This document shows, one piece after another, positions 47,412 through 55,196 of a stretch of DNA of 64,000 bases. This DNA comes from CBDCTM01 sp965222005. Its GTDB lineage: Bacteria; Bacteroidota; Bacteroidia; Chitinophagales; Saprospiraceae. Position numbers and translations under genes: made by a program. Every line of letters starts with the position of its first letter. Within the stretch, counting starts at the first letter, position 1. The notes beneath the pieces were generated by a model. The model made no database searches. It was not told the DNA's origin and saw only the letters and a list, made by a program, of their open reading frames with translations. The DNA lies in assembly GCA_965222005.1 (NCBI GenBank), contig OZ244935.1, positions 3,410,001 through 3,474,000 on the forward strand, in the 5' to 3' direction.

Positions 47412-47885
47412 GCATTCTCTTCTGCGCGTTGGCCAAAGTTTCCATTACAGTGTTTTGGCTGCTACTCAACTTCTCTAATCTCAAAGCCCTTTTCAACAAA
47501 ATTTTCAATGATACTAATTTTAGATACAAATTTAAGCTACAATTTTCAACAGTCAATTTACCAAATTAGAGATCTAATCTCAAAAATTGTCAATTAAAAT
47601 TTAACTGCTGATGAAATTCAAGATTTTCTTGCTGATGAATTGAGGCCAGTACAATTACCCGTAATCCATCAATTGTGATTAAAATTATACGTAATCGATT
47701 GAGAATTAGTAGTTTATCATAATTTTTCCAACTTCAAATTTTCACAACTATCAATTCTAGTTTCAATTCAGGATAAATTATCAATCAGAATTTACTATCA
47801 AAGATTCTCTTTCAATTACCTTTTTGGTACAGATGTTCATGCCATCCAATTCAAAAAAAAGCGGGTCGGCCCAACCATTGCAGCC
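47408..47885 (-). repeat. Non-coding cassette family C, copy C5
   Basis: First of three family C copies in a row (C5-C6-C7). GCCGACCCGCTT motif near 47865. No gene. Confidence 0.88.
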
Positions 47886-48005
47886 AACGGCCCGGCTATG
47901 CGCCGTGTGGTGTCAGGATGTTGAAAAGAACATAGGTGTAGTTTTTCGGTAAAGTTAAATTTTCGAAGAAAATTTAACCACATGGTCGCATAGCCAGTGT
48001 TGGCT
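47882..48005 (-). other. attC site 33 (long type II), attC of C6
   Basis: GCCAACGG ... GTGTTGGC, arms as in site 32. Confidence 0.92.
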
Positions 48006-48478
48006 GCATTCTCTTCTGCGCGTTGGCCAAAGTTTCTATTACAGTGTTTTGGCTGCTACTCAATTTCTCTAATCTCAAAGCCCTTTTCAACAGAATTTTC
48101 AATGCTACTAATTTTAGATACAAATTTCAGTTACAATTTTCAACAGTCAATTTACCAAATTAGAAATCTAATCTCAAAAATTGTCAATCAAAATTTAACT
48201 GCTGATGAAATTCATGATTTTCTTGATGGCGAATTGAAGTCAGTACAATTACCCGTAATCCATCAATTGTGATTAAAATTATACGTAATCAATTGAAAAT
48301 TAGTAATTTATCATAATTTTTTCAACTTCAAATTTTCACAATTATCAATTCTAGTTTCAATTCAGGATAAATTATCAATCAGAATTTACTATCAAAGATT
48401 CTCTTTCAATTACCTTTTTGGTACAGATGTTCATGCCATCCAATTCAAAAAAAGCGGGTCGGCCCAACCATTGCAGCC
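48002..48478 (-). repeat. Non-coding cassette family C, copy C6
   Basis: Middle copy of the tandem run. It differs from C5 and C7 by scattered substitutions, so it is not a fresh duplicate. GCCGACCCGCTT motif near 48455. Confidence 0.88.
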
Positions 48479-48598
48479 AACGGCCCGGCTATGCGCCGTG
48501 TGGTGTCAGGATGTTGAAAGGAACAAAGATGTAGTTTTTCGATAAGGTTAAATTTTCGAAGAAAATTTAACCACATGGTCGCATAGCCAGTGTTGGCT
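48475..48598 (-). other. attC site 34 (long type II), attC of C7
   Basis: GCCAACGG ... GTGTTGGC, arms CCCGGCTATGCGCC / GGTCGCATAGCC. Confidence 0.92.
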
Positions 48599-49083
48599 GC
48601 ATTCTCTTCTGCGCGTTGGCCAAAGTTTCCATTACAGTGTTTTGGCTGCTACTCAACTTCTCTAATCTCAGAATCCTTTCCAACAAAATTTTCAATGATA
48701 CTAATTTTAGATACAAATTTCAGGTATAATTTTCAACAGTCAATTTACCAAATTTTACCAAATTAGAGATCTAATCTCAAAAATTGTCAATTAAAATTTA
48801 ACTGCTGATGAAATTCAAGATTTTCTTGATGATGAATTGAAGCCAGTACAATTACCCGTAATCTATCAATTGTGATTAAAATTATACGTAATCGATTGAA
48901 AATTAATGATTTACGGTAAATTTTGTTCAATCTCAATTTTTTGTAATTATCAATTCTAGTTTCAATTCAGGATAAATTATCAATCAGAATTTACTATCAA
49001 AGATTCTCTTTCAATTACCTTTTTGGTACAGATGTTCATGCCATCCAATTCAAAAAAAGCGGGTCGGCCCAACCATTGCAGCC
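48595..49083 (-). repeat. Non-coding cassette family C, copy C7
   Basis: Shares with C3 a variant segment (AATTAATGATTTACGGTAAA near 48900) in place of the usual AGTAGTTTATCATAATTT, which suggests mosaic exchange among family C copies. GCCGACCCGCTT motif near 49060. Confidence 0.88.
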
Positions 49084-49204
49084 AACGGTCCGCGTAAACG
49101 CCGTGCGGCCTTCAAGGTGCTGAAAGGAACTACAAAATTCTTTATCAACCAAAAAGCATTTTATCTTCCAAGTAGCCGCATGGTCGTTTTACGCTTTGTT
49201 ACCA
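49080..49204 (-). other. attC site 35 (long type I), attC of the GNAT/Xre cassette
   Basis: GCCAACGG ... TTTGTTACC, arms GCGTAAACGCC / GTTTTACGC. Confidence 0.9.
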
Positions 49205-49210
49205 GCAGTT

Positions 49211-49711
49211 TCAATTTCCTTTTTTTAACAAATCTTCAAGCCGATACTTTTTATATATAGCTTTTCTTTTTTTATCGATTTGGAGTAATTCATTCTTGCT
49301 TTGAATTAACAACCAATAATTGGGTTCAATTTTAAATAATTGACCTAGCTTAAAGGCTAAATCGGGATTAATTTTTCTTCTTCCTTTTAATATTGCACTT
49401 AAATTTGATTCTTCTATTTCTAAGTAATTTGCCAATTGTTTATTTCTTACTTTTAAAGCCGTCAAATGTTTTTTTAAAAATTCTCCTGCACTAATTAATT
49501 GATCTGGTTCTGATTCTGAAATGTAACTTTCAAGTTGTAGTTTCAAAGAAATCAATTCATATTTAATTCTTTCTTTAGGGTTTTGATTTTTTGAATGCTC
49601 TAAAATAGCTTTTTGCAAGCCTTTATAGTCTTTGCTATTTATATTTACAACTCCTTTTCCGGTCCCATTTATTCCACCAGGATTTATCAGCCTACTTCTT
49701 TTTGTACTCAT
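49211..49711 (-). CDS. HigA-like Xre-family antitoxin
   Basis: 166 aa. An Xre HTH (LKVRNKQLANYLEIEESNLSA then ILKGRRKINPDLAFKLGQLF) occupies residues about 90-140, followed by NYWLLIQSKNELLQI as in HigA-type antitoxins. The first 60 residues are a separate basic/helical extension. It overlaps the upstream GNAT-like gene by 4 bp, so the pair is translationally coupled with toxin first. Confidence 0.8.
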   Translation of the reverse strand: MSTKRSRLINPGGINGTGKGVVNINSKDYKGLQKAILEHSKNQNPKERIKYELISLKLQLESYISESEPDQLISAGEFLKKHLTALKVRNKQLANYLEIEESNLSAILKGRRKINPDLAFKLGQLFKIEPNYWLLIQSKNELLQIDKKRKAIYKKYRLEDLLKKGN

Positions 49712-50202
49712 AATTTTAATTTTAAATATTCTTCAATTAATTGGAGCCCTACTTTTGGTTCAATAAACATTCTTTGCCCCATAGCTAAAGTAGCTCCATA
49801 TTTTTGTTGATATAGTGGGATCAATTTTGTTTTACTTTCAAATGTTGCATAGCCTTTGTAATCATTTTGGCCTAATTCAAAACTTTTCAAACATCCAAAG
49901 GCAATAAGACATGCAGCTACTTTATCAAACTTTCCTTTTGAACCAAAATTGTGAGGGGCAATTTCAATATTGTTCATATACAGCATTTCATCATTCATTA
50001 AACTGAACATTATCATTCCTTGAATTGTGTAGGGGTCTTCATCTGTTGTTAGTTTATAGAATTCAGCTCCTTCCGTTTTAAACAATGACTTCCAATTAAA
50101 CTGCCAATCATCTTTTTTCATTGGCATATCCTTCATTACTGCCTTTTCAATTTTTGCCTTAACTTCTTTTTGGGTTTTGACTTCAATTATGTGTATCGTC
50201 AT
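49708..50202 (-). CDS. GNAT-like acetyltransferase, putative toxin
   Basis: 164 aa. LYMNNIEIAPHNFGSKGKFDKVAACLIAFGC (key parts NNIEIAPHN and GKFDKVAACLIAF) resembles the acetyl-CoA loop and helix of GNAT folds, followed by GYATFESKTKLIPLYQQKYGA (the KLIPLYQQKYG helix-strand) typical of GNAT C-termini. The pairing with an Xre antitoxin suggests a toxin, perhaps acting on aminoacyl-tRNA as known GNAT toxins do; that is inferred. Confidence 0.6.
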   Translation of the reverse strand: MTIHIIEVKTQKEVKAKIEKAVMKDMPMKKDDWQFNWKSLFKTEGAEFYKLTTDEDPYTIQGMIMFSLMNDEMLYMNNIEIAPHNFGSKGKFDKVAACLIAFGCLKSFELGQNDYKGYATFESKTKLIPLYQQKYGATLAMGQRMFIEPKVGLQLIEEYLKLKL

Positions 50203-50287
50203 AGTGATTGTTTGTTATACAAAGATATGATTCTTTGATAACAATTACAAATTATTATCTATTTTGTTATTTTGTGATCTCTATTGC

Positions 50288-50355
50288 TGGTAACGGTCGG
50301 TGCATATGCAGTGACCGACTGAAAGGAGGGCATTGACATATGCACTTTGTTAGTG
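50288..50355 (-). other. attC site 36 (short type), attC of D4
   Basis: GGTAACGG ... TTTGTTAG with GTGCATATG / CATATGCAC arms. Confidence 0.92.
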
Positions 50356-50869
50356 GTCGTATCTTTCCGGCGCCTCAGCGCCGGTTTTCCTTTTAGATGT
50401 TTTTGCTGCCAAATTTTTCAATCAGTTCTCTTGTAAATATATGAAATTTTTTCAAGATGTGTATTTTTGGTGTTATTTTTCATGAGTCACCTCAGTTGTT
50501 TTGGAGTAATTTAGCTGAATAATTATTGATGCCTTTTTTGAGCCAGGCTTTCAGTTCTTGATTGTCAAAGAGCTTGATTAGGCCTGGTTGAATTGAAATT
50601 GTCTGCAAATTGTAGTTTTCAGGAATTTGAGTTGTTGTACTCAATTCAAGGAGTTTACCCATATTCGAGTTCAACTCAAAATCAAAAAGGCCGTCAGTTG
50701 TGCTGTTCAAGAATTATTGCTGGTATCAATTCATCAATTTTATAAATTTATAAAGAAAGCGGGCTGGCAAGCTTATTAGGATGTTATTTTCCTTTTCCAG
50801 ATATTCAATTTATCACGATGCTGTTTGAAAAATAAGCAAGCTGCGGGATGATTTTCCCCTATGTCCACT
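50352..50869 (-). repeat. Non-coding cassette family D, copy D4
   Basis: Hairpin with T-run at 50367-50384; 72-codon ORF at 50492-50710 (identical protein to D1); GCCAGCCCGCTTTC near 50765. Closest to D1, sharing its extra GAAA near 50755. Confidence 0.86.
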
Positions 50870-50931
50870 AACGGTCTGCATAGCCGCAGGCTGCCCGCTT
50901 AGGGCAGCTTGACGGCTATGCATTGTTCGCC
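50866..50931 (-). other. attC site 37 (short type), attC of the ATPase cassette
   Basis: CTAACGG ... TTGTTCGC with GCATAGCCG / CGGCTATGC arms and an inner CTGCCCGCTTAGGGCAG hairpin. Confidence 0.9.
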
Positions 50932-50944
50932 GCACGCTATAGAT

Positions 50945-52063
50945 TTATAGAATAACAAAATCCCTGAAATTATCTTGAGAGATCACTTCACTCTCAGCAC
51001 TATATTGATCAGTAAATGTTCTAGATATTTTAACTTTCTTTCTCGGATTCCATTTGAACTCATATGCAAATAATTTCATATTTACTTCTTCTACATAATC
51101 AATTTCTTGTTGTTGGGTTGTTCGCCAAAAATAGGAAGTTGCTAACTTTAATTTATAATTATTTTGCTTTACTCGCTCTGATACTAGAAAGTTTTCCCAT
51201 AGCGCTCCTACATCAGATCTAAATTCAATCTCGTTCATTGATTTAATCACCATATTTCTTATTCCATTATCATAAAAATATATTTTTTTACCCTTTTTGA
51301 TTTCATTACGAACATTTCGACTAAAACTAGGTAGTCTATATATCACATATCCTTGTTCTAATACTGTTATATATTTTTCAACTGTAATTTTATCTACTCC
51401 TACTAATCTACTTAACTCATTGTAATTTACCTCACTACCAACTTGTAAGGCTAAAGCTCTTATTAGTTTGTTTAAAATTTCAGGTTTTTTAATTCCGGAA
51501 TACGATAATATGTCTTTATATAAATAGCTCTGCACTAATGTCCTCAATATTTCAATTTCTTCCCCTGGATTATTAATAACCTCAGGGTACATTCCGAATC
51601 TTAACCTATTCTTGAGTTGCATTTTGGCTTCCAGGTATCCAAACTCATTCTCAAATTCTTCCCAACTTATTGGAAATAATTCATATTCCCATTTTCTTCC
51701 TGTCAATGGCTCATTCAATTCGTTAAATAATGAAAATGAAGAAGAACCGCTAATCCATAATTGTACTTCTTTAAATTGATCAATAATGATTTTCATCGTA
51801 AGGCCAATATTATTAATCCGCTGTGCCTCATCAATGAAAATCACTTTTTTATCTCCTAACAAAGCTCTAATCTCTTCAGTGTTGGGAGTATTCAATGTCT
51901 CTCTTATTATTGGGTCGTCTCCATCAAAAAATTTGTAATCAATATTTTTTAGAAATTTCTTGATCAGAGTCGTTTTCCCCACTTGTCTAGGGCCAATTAC
52001 CATGATGGCCTTCCCTCTACCGATCTTAGACTTTATTTTTTTTTCTATAGTTCTATCAATCAT
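50945..52063 (-). CDS. AAA ATPase with DUF4143 domain
   Basis: 372 aa from the second Met (MIDRTIEKKI); a start 8 codons earlier is possible. Walker A GPRQVGKTT near residues 25-33, Walker B KVIFIDEAQ, sensor ISGSSSF. The C-terminal DUF4143 region has a helix-turn-helix part and a PD-(D/E)XK-like trace (EIDYVEE ... AYEFKW). These ATPases are frequent in Bacteroidota and often horizontally moved, with unknown substrate. Alone in its cassette. Confidence 0.92.
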   Translation of the reverse strand: MIDRTIEKKIKSKIGRGKAIMVIGPRQVGKTTLIKKFLKNIDYKFFDGDDPIIRETLNTPNTEEIRALLGDKKVIFIDEAQRINNIGLTMKIIIDQFKEVQLWISGSSSFSLFNELNEPLTGRKWEYELFPISWEEFENEFGYLEAKMQLKNRLRFGMYPEVINNPGEEIEILRTLVQSYLYKDILSYSGIKKPEILNKLIRALALQVGSEVNYNELSRLVGVDKITVEKYITVLEQGYVIYRLPSFSRNVRNEIKKGKKIYFYDNGIRNMVIKSMNEIEFRSDVGALWENFLVSERVKQNNYKLKLATSYFWRTTQQQEIDYVEEVNMKLFAYEFKWNPRKKVKISRTFTDQYSAESEVISQDNFRDFVIL

Positions 52064-52163
52064 AACGCAAAGAAAATAAAAAATCACTAATAATTATAAT
52101 ATTTAGTAATTAAATTAACGTATTAGTATAATTATTAGTGATTTGCATTTGCTGGTCAGTTGC

Positions 52164-52288
52164 GGCGAACGGTCTGCGTAAACGCCGTGCGGTTTTCAAA
52201 GTGCTGAAAGGAACTGCAAAATTCTTTATCAACCAAAAAGCATTTTATCTTCCAAGTAGCCGCATGGACGCTTTACGCTTTGTTGGGC
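52164..52288 (-). other. attC site 38 (long type I), attC of B4
   Basis: GCGAACGG ... TTTGTTGGGC, arms GCGTAAACGCC / GCTTTACGC. Confidence 0.9.
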
Positions 52289-52943
52289 GCTGTTCCTTCC
52301 TTTTCCTTTTACAAATTTTTAAAAGGAACTATGAGGCTCCAATTTTCCAGGTTGCCCCAATGGAACCCAACAATTTTACCGGGTATAAATATAACAATTT
52401 CCAGTCAACCGTAGCAACTTTGGTGTTTTACTTTTCAAAGTACTCTTGGTAGAATCTAATCATTCACTCCGCTTACCACTTCCTGATTAATCATTGAGAT
52501 TAGCTAGGCCTTTTCATTATATTTTGTTGATTATCAGTGTTTTATGTATTTGTATGAAATGCAATTTAATATTTTTCAGGAGTTTTAGCATTCTTGTTGC
52601 CCATGACTGAATTGGATTTTGGATTGAATTTCGACGAATCAGCAATTTTAATGATCTTGTTATTTGTTGAGTAGTCTTGGAGTAGTCTTGATGAATGTAA
52701 GAGTTTCAATTGCTCACGTGCTAAATCAGTCAGTTTTGGAGTATTTCAATTTTCTGTTGCTGTTAATCATTTTGATTGATAATTAAAAAGGCCGTCAGCT
52801 TGCCCTGTAAATTATCTTTCAAATTTTTCAAGCGGGTAGGGGAGTCTCTTTTTTAGTAATCTCGGAGCTGCAATTCACCCATATTTTCAAGTTGCTCTTG
52901 GTGCCAAATTCAAGCTTGTGGGTTGGGATTTTCCATAGCGCCT
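52285..52943 (-). repeat. Non-coding cassette family B, copy B4
   Basis: Left part matches B2 (with the 6-bp longer TTCCTTTTC run), right part matches B3 (TAAATCAGTCAGTTTTGG, then CTCGGAGCTGCAATTCACC), so it looks like a mosaic. CCCTACCCGCTT motif near 52835. No gene. Confidence 0.86.
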
Positions 52944-53065
52944 AACGGAAAGTGGAGACGATGTGCGGCTCACGGAAGTCCGTTGGTACTAATTAACTAC
53001 TTTATTCATAAAGTTAAAATTTCGTAGAAATTTTGACCGCATATGCGTACTCCGCATTGTTAGAG
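52940..53065 (-). other. attC site 39 (long type III), attC of the membrane-protein cassette
   Basis: CCTAACGG ... TTGTTAGAGG with arms GGAGACGATGTGCGG / CCGCATATGCGTACTCC. Confidence 0.9.
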
Positions 53066-53237
53066 GCAGCCTTTTGTTTTTCTAAATATTTATTCTCATT
53101 TATTCAAGCCCTATTATCTTTTTCAAGTTTGATTGATTTAGAAAACCTTATACTGTAACTGGATTATTTAGTTATTCATTATCAATTAGTTATACAATAA
53201 TATTTTTAAAATGATTGTTTGTTAAAATTAGCTTTTT

Positions 53238-53849
53238 TTATGCAATTAACCATGAGACTATGTATATAATTAAAAATATCAAGCACACAAAAATCATTGT
53301 TTTATAGAAAAGAATAGCATTCCATTTGTAAGTTTCTACCATCCTTTTGTTATGCATGACAGAAATTGCTACAAATGAAATCGAAATCATCAAAAGCCGA
53401 TCTCGAATTTCGCATAAAGGGCAACAAGAACACATTACATGTTTTCCATTATATTCATTCCAAGATTCTTCTATGTAATAGGGGAATGATAATAAATTTA
53501 TTGTTATACATACTAAAAAAATTGAAACGACTATATTATAGGCAATTGTGTTTTTATATTGAACAACTCCAATTAAAAGGATGATTGGCAAGCCAAATCC
53601 TATTAACCAAAACAAAACTACAGGAAGTAAAATAAGAATTTCAATTGCTAAATTACACCAGACAAAAAAGAAAATTATACAGACTATTATATTAAGAATT
53701 CGAACATTACCTATCAAATTGTAAAGCTTCAAATTAAACGATTCAAGATATTTCAATTTCAATTTATTGATATTATAGTTGTTTTGTTTGCCTCTAACGG
53801 TCGGTGCATATGCAGTGGCCGACTGAAAGGAGGGCATTGACATATGCAC
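53238..53849 (-). CDS. Predicted integral membrane protein
   Basis: About four or five hydrophobic segments (for example NIIVCIIFFFVWCNLAIEIL in part, LPVVLFWLIGFGLPIILLIG, YNIVVSIFLVCITINLL, MIFVCLIFLIIYIVSWLI). A CSCCPLCE cysteine cluster lies in a loop. No family recognised. No ATG exists after the attC; either translation starts at a TTG near 53757 (LKLKYLESF) or uses the ATG at 53849 inside attC 40. The gap 53066-53237 after the stop is AT-rich with no ORF. Confidence 0.6.
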   Translation of the reverse strand: MHMSMPSFQSATAYAPTVRGKQNNYNINKLKLKYLESFNLKLYNLIGNVRILNIIVCIIFFFVWCNLAIEILILLPVVLFWLIGFGLPIILLIGVVQYKNTIAYNIVVSIFLVCITINLLSFPYYIEESWNEYNGKHVMCSCCPLCEIRDRLLMISISFVAISVMHNKRMVETYKWNAILFYKTMIFVCLIFLIIYIVSWLIA

Positions 53850-53859
53850 ATTGTTAGTG
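53792..53859 (-). other. attC site 40 (short type), attC of D5
   Basis: TCTAACGG ... TTGTTAG with GTGCATATG / CATATGCAC arms. Confidence 0.92.
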
Positions 53860-54367
53860 GTCGTATCTTTCCGGCGCCTCAGCGCCGGTTTTCCTTTCAG
53901 ATGTTTTTGCTACCAAATTTTTCAATCAGTTCTCTTGTAAATATATGAAATTTTTTCAAGATGTGTATTTTTGGTGTTATTTTTTATGAGTCACCTCAGT
54001 TGTTTCAGAGTAATTTAGCTGAATAATTATTGATATCTTTTTTGAGCCAGGCTTTCAGTTCTTGATTGTCAAAGAGCTTGATTAGGCCTGGTTGAATTGT
54101 AATTGTCTGCAAATTGTAGTTTTCAGGAATTTCAGTTGTTGTACTCAATCAAGGAGTTTGCCTATATTCGAGTTCAACTCAAAATCAAAAAGGCCGTCAG
54201 TCGTGCTGTTCAAGAATTATTGCTGGTATCAATTCATCAATTTTATAAATTTATAAAGCGGGCTGGCAAGCCTATCAGGATGTTGTTTTCCTTTTCCAGA
54301 TATTCAATTTACCACGATGCTGTTTGAAAAATAGGCAAGCTGTGGGATGATTTTCCCTATGGCCACT
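53856..54367 (-). repeat. Non-coding cassette family D, copy D5
   Basis: Hairpin with T-run at 53871-53888; GCCAGCCCGCTT near 54260. The 72-codon ORF seen in D1-D4 is frameshifted here by a 2-bp loss near 54150. Confidence 0.86.
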
Positions 54368-54429
54368 AACGTTTCGTGTATGTGGCGTAGCTGCGTTTAG
54401 CAGCTATGAACATATACACATTGTTAGGC
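54364..54429 (-). other. attC site 41 (short type), attC of the TfoX/NTF2 cassette
   Basis: CTAACG ... TTGTTAGGC with GTGTATGTG / CATATACAC arms. Confidence 0.88.
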
Positions 54430-54437
54430 GTTTGTGT

Positions 54438-54794
54438 TCATTTTTTCTTCTTCGATTCTTTTGATGACTTTGCCTTTTCGTTGAATTTTAGGCAAATATT
54501 AACCCAATAGTCAAAATCTTTATCAGCCTGAAACCCTTCTGGTTCAACGTAACAATATCCTTTGTATTCTTTACCTTTCATTATCATTTTTCGATATCCA
54601 ATCTTATTTGAAATCTCTTCTTCCATTTTTGGGTCAAATCGACACATTAATCTATTCCCACTTATATTTATGCACATTTTATCATTTACCATAAATGCCA
54701 ATCCACCAAACATTTTTTTCTCCTCAATATTTGAATTCTGCAAATCAACGAGATACTTTCGGACTTTATCAGCAAGTTTAATGTCGTAAGCCAT
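54438..54794 (-). CDS. TfoX N-terminal-domain protein
   Basis: 118 aa from MAYDIKLADKVRKYL; an upstream Met (54827) is possible and would overlap the preceding gene. KKMFGGLAFMVNDKMCINI and MKGKEYKGYCYVEPEGF are typical of the TfoX/Sxy N-terminal domain. Stand-alone TfoX_N proteins are common, of uncertain function, and recurrent in integron cassettes. Lys-rich tail. It shares the cassette with the NTF2-like gene just upstream. Confidence 0.9.
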   Translation of the reverse strand: MAYDIKLADKVRKYLVDLQNSNIEEKKMFGGLAFMVNDKMCINISGNRLMCRFDPKMEEEISNKIGYRKMIMKGKEYKGYCYVEPEGFQADKDFDYWVNICLKFNEKAKSSKESKKKK

Positions 54795-54807
54795 ATTTTT
54801 GATTTGA

Positions 54808-55176
54808 TTATTTTGAATTATTTGCAAAGGTCAAGGTGTCGAAAAAGATAGTTAAAGATTGTAGTTTACCATTCTTTGCTGTCCATAATTCTGCTACATT
54901 ACCACTTATTTCTTGCCCATTTGGGAAGCGATAATCGTAATTTCCTATTACACAAGCATTTTCTCCTTCAACTATGATTTCTTTCACCGTCATTGATTGG
55001 AAAAGACGAGAAAATCTATTTATAACTTCAATGTAAGCTTGTTTACCCACAATCGGTGTTTGGTTCATCATATCGCCACCAATAAATTGAAAATCATCAG
55101 CAATTACACTTTCCCAATTTGTCTTTTTCGCAAATCCTTTGTAATAAAATTCGAGCAAGTCTTTTGTCTTTGTCAT
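54808..55176 (-). CDS. SnoaL/NTF2-like protein
   Basis: 122 aa. The small cone-shaped NTF2 fold is suggested by LLEFYYKGFAKKTNWESVIADDF, GKQAYIEVINRFSRLF and FPNGQEISGNVAELWTAKNGKL (key parts: DDFQFIG, NGQEISG, ELWTAKNGKL). A ligand-binding or isomerase role is usual in the family; the substrate cannot be told. IS66 copy 2 starts 20 bp upstream and may cut it off from its promoter. Confidence 0.88.
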   Translation of the reverse strand: MTKTKDLLEFYYKGFAKKTNWESVIADDFQFIGGDMMNQTPIVGKQAYIEVINRFSRLFQSMTVKEIIVEGENACVIGNYDYRFPNGQEISGNVAELWTAKNGKLQSLTIFFDTLTFANNSK

Positions 55177-55196
55177 TTTTTATGTTTTGATTTTTT

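Noticed and set aside
31965..48272. Plus-strand ORFs in family C cassettes (up to 91 codons, ending in a DEIHDFLADELKSVQLP-like stretch)
   Set aside because: They run against the array direction, start inside the attC, and several copies have a stop (CAA to TAA) or length changes. No consistent coding signal.
22335..52452. Plus-strand ORFs in family B cassettes crossing the attC
   Set aside because: Opposite to cassette direction and starting in attC sequence; a 6-bp indel keeps the frame, but this alone is weak support.
11821..54429. CRISPR array, because similar palindromic units recur dozens of times
   Set aside because: Spacing is 0.5-5 kb and irregular, the units differ in sequence and length, they bound genes, and no cas genes are present. 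attC sites explain them.
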